From: Marinobacter gudaonensis
GTDB taxonomy: Bacteria > Pseudomonadota > Gammaproteobacteria > Pseudomonadales > Oleiphilaceae
Assembly: GCF_900115175.1 (NCBI RefSeq)
Contig: NZ_FOYV01000001.1
Coordinates: 2,294,001-2,358,000, forward strand
Direction of reading: 5' to 3'
DNA length: 64,000 nt
Each line of letters opens with the position of its first letter. Positions within the stretch are counted from its first letter, which is position 1. The position numbers and the translations under genes are program-made. A model generated the notes under the pieces. It was not told the DNA's origin and did not search any database. It worked only from the letters and a program-made list of their open reading frames with translations. Shown here one piece after another: positions 63,252 through 64,000 of the stretch.

Positions 63252-64000
63252 GCGAGCAAGTGGAAGTACTGCCGACCCAGGCGATTGCGAGCGATTCCCG
63301 AACAGCCATTTCCTGGCGTGATTATCTGGAGCTGACCAAGCCCCGGGTGGTTGCGTTGATGATTCTTACCTCGGTGATCGGCATGTTGCTGGCGGCCCCC
63401 GGGGTGCCGGGCTGGGGTGTTCTGGTGTGGGGCAATCTGGGCATTGCCCTGCTGGCCGGTGCCGCGGCCGTGGTCAATCACGTGGTAGACCAGAAGATCG
63501 ATACGGTTATGGCCCGCACCCGAAAGCGCCCGGTTGCCACGGGCAAGATTGCGCCGGTGGATGCCATTGTCTTCGCAACCCTGCTGGCCTGCGTGGGCAT
63601 GGCGGTCCTCATGTGGCAGGTGAACCATCTGACCGCCTGGCTTACCCTGGCCTCTCTGGTGGGCTACGCCGGCGTCTACACCCTGTTCCTGAAACGGGCC
63701 ACGCCCCAGAACATCACCATCGGTGGTCTTGCGGGGGCCATGCCGCCGCTGCTCGGCTGGACCGCGGTGACTGGCCAGGTAGAGGGCCACGCGCTGCTGC
63801 TGGTGTTGATCATCTTCGCCTGGACGCCCCCCCATTTCTGGGCCCTGGCCATCCATCGCAAGGAAGAGTACGCCAAGGCCGGTATTCCCATGCTGCCGGT
63901 CACCCATGGCAACAAGTTCACCGAGCTGCATATCCTGCTCTATACCCTGATGCTGCTGGCCGTCAGTCTGCTGCCGTTTGTTACCGGCATGTCCGGCGGT
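63248..64000 (+). CDS. ctaB: Haem O synthase / protohaem IX farnesyltransferase (3' end missing)
   Basis: The first 251 codons of a UbiA-type prenyltransferase are present; the window ends before the stop (full length about 300). It transfers farnesyl to haem B as the first step to haem A. The aspartate-rich motif [20 protein letters not shown] lies near residue 77, the second motif [17 protein letters not shown] near residue 195, followed by [11 protein letters not shown]. Starts with an ATG overlapping the ctaA stop. Only the edge truncation limits this call. Confidence 0.95.
   Translation, partial: MSEQVEVLPTQAIASDSRTAISWRDYLELTKPRVVALMILTSVIGMLLAAPGVPGWGVLVWGNLGIALLAGAAAVVNHVVDQKIDTVMARTRKRPVATGKIAPVDAIVFATLLACVGMAVLMWQVNHLTAWLTLASLVGYAGVYTLFLKRATPQNITIGGLAGAMPPLLGWTAVTGQVEGHALLLVLIIFAWTPPHFWALAIHRKEEYAKAGIPMLPVTHGNKFTELHILLYTLMLLAVSLLPFVTGMSGG

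Overview
The window looks like a stretch of the main chromosome of a marine gammaproteobacterium, most likely Marinobacter or a close relative. This is inferred from protein resemblance and gene order; no search was run. Coding sequence is GC-rich and dense, and the gene orders glyQ-glyS-gmhB, trkA-rsmB-fmt-def / LysM-dprA-tsaC-hemF-aroE and coxB-coxA-ctaG-coxC-(DUF2909)-surf1-(Sco-like)-ctaA-ctaB are those I know from the origin-proximal part of Pseudomonas chromosomes. There is one tRNA gene (Pro-CGG). I see no rRNA, CRISPR array, insertion sequence or prophage.

Layout. Positions 1-5.2 kb hold the start of a short-chain reductase, a LysR regulator, a DctPQM TRAP uptake system and a divergent polysaccharide-deacetylase-like hydrolase. 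Positions 5.2-9.2 kb hold two coupled DNA-repair genes: a FAN1-like VRR-NUC nuclease and an XPD/DinG-type iron-sulphur helicase fused to an N-terminal PD-(D/E)xK nuclease. Positions 9.2-15.9 kb are a complete fructose PTS locus (fruR divergent from fruB-fruK-fruA, with a FruR-type palindrome between). Positions 15.9-21.6 kb are a leftward signalling cluster: a PAS chemoreceptor, a GAF-GAF-GGDEF-EAL protein, a PAS-GGDEF cyclase and a small VOC protein. Positions 21.8-35.1 kb are housekeeping genes: tRNA, gmhB, glycyl-tRNA synthetase, K+ transport regulation, rRNA and initiator-tRNA modification, DNA uptake, tRNA threonylcarbamoylation, haem and shikimate synthesis.

Positions 35.1-47.0 kb are mixed: a stator pair (motA/motB), a PA4642-like protein, a small heat-shock protein, an osmoregulated-glucan locus in which OpgH seems split into two overlapping genes next to a membrane sulfatase-like enzyme, a gamma-carbonic anhydrase, oligopeptidase A, and an antiporter. 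Three intergenic palindromic elements lie at 42.5, 44.7 and 45.1-45.3 kb. Positions 47.2-54.4 kb hold a 7TM diguanylate cyclase converging on a tightly packed leftward operon: unknown helical protein, exported type-1 copper protein, membrane GGDEF/EAL protein, DUF3034 probable outer-membrane protein, lipoprotein truncated haemoglobin, DoxX. I consider this operon the best candidate in the window for an undescribed system: an envelope copper/haem gas- or redox-responsive module wired to cyclic-di-GMP. Positions 54.6-64 kb hold a MATE exporter and the aa3-type cytochrome c oxidase operon with its copper and haem A assembly factors, cut by the window end inside ctaB.

The recurrent theme is respiration and redox/energy state coupled to motility: terminal oxidase and assembly, PAS chemoreceptor, four GGDEF/EAL proteins and flagellar stators.
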